Translations under genes and position numbers: made by a program
Source: DSBN01 sp041686355
Lineage (GTDB): Bacteria > Spirochaetota > Spirochaetia > DSM-16054 > Sediminispirochaetaceae
Assembly: GCA_041686355.1 (NCBI GenBank)
Contig: JAWLDZ010000105.1
Location: 1-6,687, forward strand
Length of the DNA: 6,687 bases
Direction: 5' to 3'
Shown: in pieces, positions 5,738-6,687 of the stretch
Position numbering within the stretch: the stretch's first letter is position 1
Layout of the letters: every line of letters begins with the position of its first letter
Notes under the pieces: model-generated
Told to the model about the DNA's origin: nothing
Seen by the model: only the letters and a program-made list of their open reading frames with translations
The model's database searches: none

Positions 5738-5754
5738 TTGGCATAAAAATTGCT
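5738..5754 (+). promoter_or_regulatory. Sigma-54 (-24/-12) promoter of the hsp20 pair
   Basis: TTGGCATAAAAATTGCT matches the RpoN consensus YTGGCACGRNNNTTGCW at 12 of 14 specified positions. The two essential doublets, GG (5740-5741) and GC (5752-5753), have the required ten bases between them. The start would be near 5765, giving a leader of about 25 bases that includes the Shine-Dalgarno. Caution: a perfect TATAAT lies at 5756-5761, so a sigma-70 promoter is possible, although no -35 hexamer is recognisable at 16-18 base spacing and the region is AT-rich. Confidence 0.65.
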
Positions 5755-5789
5755 GTATAATTTATAGAATTAAAGCAAGGAGGACTTCA

Positions 5790-6245
5790 ATGGATTTAGT
5801 AAGAGGAAGGCAAGGCAAGAATCTTGATCCGATGAGCGAATTCGAACGCCTGCAGAATGAAATCAATAATCTCTTTAATTTTGACTATCAGGGCAGTCGA
5901 GGCTTGTTCGATCGTCCAGCTTCTCCGCCGATTGATGTAATTGAAAGAGCGGACTCACTAGTGATTCGCTGTGATATGCCTGGAATAAGCAAGGAGGACT
6001 TGGATATTTCTCTTGCCAGGAACGTGTTAACCATAAAGGGTGAAAAAAAGTCGGAAGAGGGAAAAGATGAAACTAAAAAATACCGGAACGAAACCTGGAG
6101 TGGTGCATTTCAGCGTACAATCTCTTTGCCCGATAGTGTAGATCCGAATAAGGTCGAGGCTGATCTGCATGACGGAATATTAGAAATTACGATTGCAAAG
6201 CGCGAAGAGGTTAAGCCCCGTCAGATCAGCGTAAAAGTAAGTTAA
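5790..6245 (+). CDS. hsp20: Small heat-shock protein, Hsp20/alpha-crystallin family
   Basis: An ATP-independent holdase that binds unfolding proteins and forms oligomers in the cytoplasm. The 151 residues have the usual plan. An N-terminal arm (1-45) includes the helix EFERLQNEINNLF. The alpha-crystallin domain (about 46-140) begins PPIDVIERADSLVIRCDMPG and contains LTIKGEKK and the signature ADLHDGILEITIAKRE (124-139). The C-terminal tail has an I-x-V anchor (QISVKV) that docks into neighbouring subunits. The reading frame is open for 56 codons before 5790, but that stretch is not sHSP-like. ATG 5790 has an ideal AAGGAGG (5777-5783) six bases upstream, so it is the start. It leads a two-gene operon with the shorter paralogue and lies behind the sigma-54-like promoter. 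No CIRCE or sigma-32 promoter was seen. Confidence 0.95.
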   Translation: MDLVRGRQGKNLDPMSEFERLQNEINNLFNFDYQGSRGLFDRPASPPIDVIERADSLVIRCDMPGISKEDLDISLARNVLTIKGEKKSEEGKDETKKYRNETWSGAFQRTISLPDSVDPNKVEADLHDGILEITIAKREEVKPRQISVKVS

Positions 6246-6268
6246 AAGAGATATAGGAGGTGTATTAT

Positions 6269-6622
6269 ATGGAAACCGGACGAAAAGCAAGAGAGGGGCG
6301 ATGTATAAGCCCTATGAGTAGAATACGTGAGGAAGAAGGCAAAGTGGTGGTCCAACTTGAAGTACCTGGTGTTAAAAAGGATGATGTGAATGTGAGCATC
6401 GAAGATGATCAGCTGCAAATTTTCGCCGCGCGACAGGAAGAGAGTGCGGAGGGAAACTACTTGATTCGTGAAAGAAATTGCGGAAGTTATGAAAAATATT
6501 TTACCATTGATAAGAGCATCGACCGCAATTCTATTAATGCTTCCATGGAAAATGGAGTCTTGACAATTACACTTCAATTCAAAGAAGACGTAAAACCCCG
6601 AAAAATAGAGGTAAAAGGCTAA
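6269..6622 (+). CDS. Second small heat-shock protein, short N-terminal arm
   Basis: The product has 117 residues and is almost entirely an alpha-crystallin domain. It opens MSRIREEEGKVVVQLEVPGV (16-35), carries DDVNVSIEDDQLQIFAARQEE in the middle, the signature INASMENGVLTITLQF (89-104), and ends VKPRKIEVKG with an I-x-V anchor. The N-terminal arm is only about 15 residues against 45 in the neighbour, and lacks the hydrophobic helix that normally builds large oligomers. It may therefore stay small or co-assemble with the first protein. ATG 6269 has AGGAGG (6255-6260) eight bases upstream; the in-frame GTG at 6260 overlaps that site and is rejected. The gap from the first gene is 23 bases, so the two are co-transcribed. 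The shared VKPR-[KQ]-I tail supports paralogy. Confidence 0.93.
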   Translation: METGRKAREGRCISPMSRIREEEGKVVVQLEVPGVKKDDVNVSIEDDQLQIFAARQEESAEGNYLIRERNCGSYEKYFTIDKSIDRNSINASMENGVLTITLQFKEDVKPRKIEVKG

Positions 6623-6645
6623 TTACTGTAAACGAACGCGAAAGG

Positions 6646-6687
6646 AAACGCCCGATCGGTGCTCATACCGATGTTGGGCGTTTTTTT
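6646..6687 (+). terminator. Rho-independent terminator of the hsp20 operon
   Basis: AAACGCCC (6646-6653) pairs with GGGCGTTT (6676-6683), and inside it ATCGGT (6655-6660) pairs with ACCGAT (6667-6672) around loop GCTCAT. A run of seven T (6681-6687) reaches the window edge. It begins 23 bases after the second hsp20 stop. Confidence 0.93.

Noticed and set aside
5622..5789. A 56-codon in-frame extension upstream of the first hsp20 start
   Set aside because: It runs through the promoter region, is not sHSP-like, and lacks a Shine-Dalgarno, whereas ATG 5790 has AAGGAGG at ideal spacing.
3276..6222. GGTTAAGCCCCGT occurring at about 3276 and 6210
   Set aside because: Both copies lie inside genes and encode VKPR; a shared short peptide and codon use explain them, not a mobile repeat.
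6260..6268. GTG start three codons upstream for the second hsp20
   Set aside because: The G of the GTG is the last base of the AGGAGG ribosome site; ATG 6269 is spaced correctly.

Overview
The window looks like chromosomal DNA of a diderm bacterium, most likely a spirochaete (Spirochaeta/Treponema-like). The support is two exported beta-barrel-like proteins, one FadL/PorV-like as in treponemal outer-membrane families, a TPR lipoprotein, and a long uracil phosphoribosyltransferase. This placement is an inference from gene content, not from a marker gene. There is no sign of a mobile element, CRISPR array or prophage.

Layout. Positions 1-48 are the last codons of an upstream gene. 61-1212 (+) encodes an exported FadL/PorV-like barrel protein. 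1250-1540 holds tRNA-Lys(TTT) and tRNA-Glu(TTC), each preceded by its own TTGACA-type promoter, and the pair ends at a strong intrinsic terminator. 1574-2353 (-) encodes a second exported, probably beta-barrel protein. A 140-base divergent gap separates it from a two-gene operon (+): a 359-residue uracil phosphoribosyltransferase-like protein (2494-3573) overlapped by one base by a TPR lipoprotein (3573-4565). A hairpin cluster at 4574-4621 separates this operon from a convergent minus-strand operon: a small tandem zinc-finger protein (5258-5509), overlapped by four bases by adenylate kinase (4626-5261). A 280-base AT-rich divergent region (5510-5789) then leads to two small heat-shock genes (5790-6245 and 6269-6622) and a strong terminator at the window edge.

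Most notable signals. (1) The hsp20 pair is preceded by a near-consensus sigma-54 (-24/-12) element at 5738-5754, with several dyads 100-180 bases upstream where an activator would bind. A perfect TATAAT lies just beside it, so sigma-70 use is not excluded. (2) The gene before adk is a tandem duplication of a 29-residue CxxCG-FCSxxC zinc finger. It has no Shine-Dalgarno, and a promoter sits so close that the mRNA may be leaderless. (3) Adenylate kinase has an intermediate LID site with only the third of the four zinc-site cysteines (A/S/C/S). (4) The uracil phosphoribosyltransferase carries about 130-165 extra N-terminal residues.

The genes cover envelope proteins, nucleotide salvage (uracil to UMP, AMP/ATP balance), translation (two tRNAs) and protein quality control. 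No single pathway links them. The clearest functional units are the hsp20 pair and the zinc-finger/adk pair.
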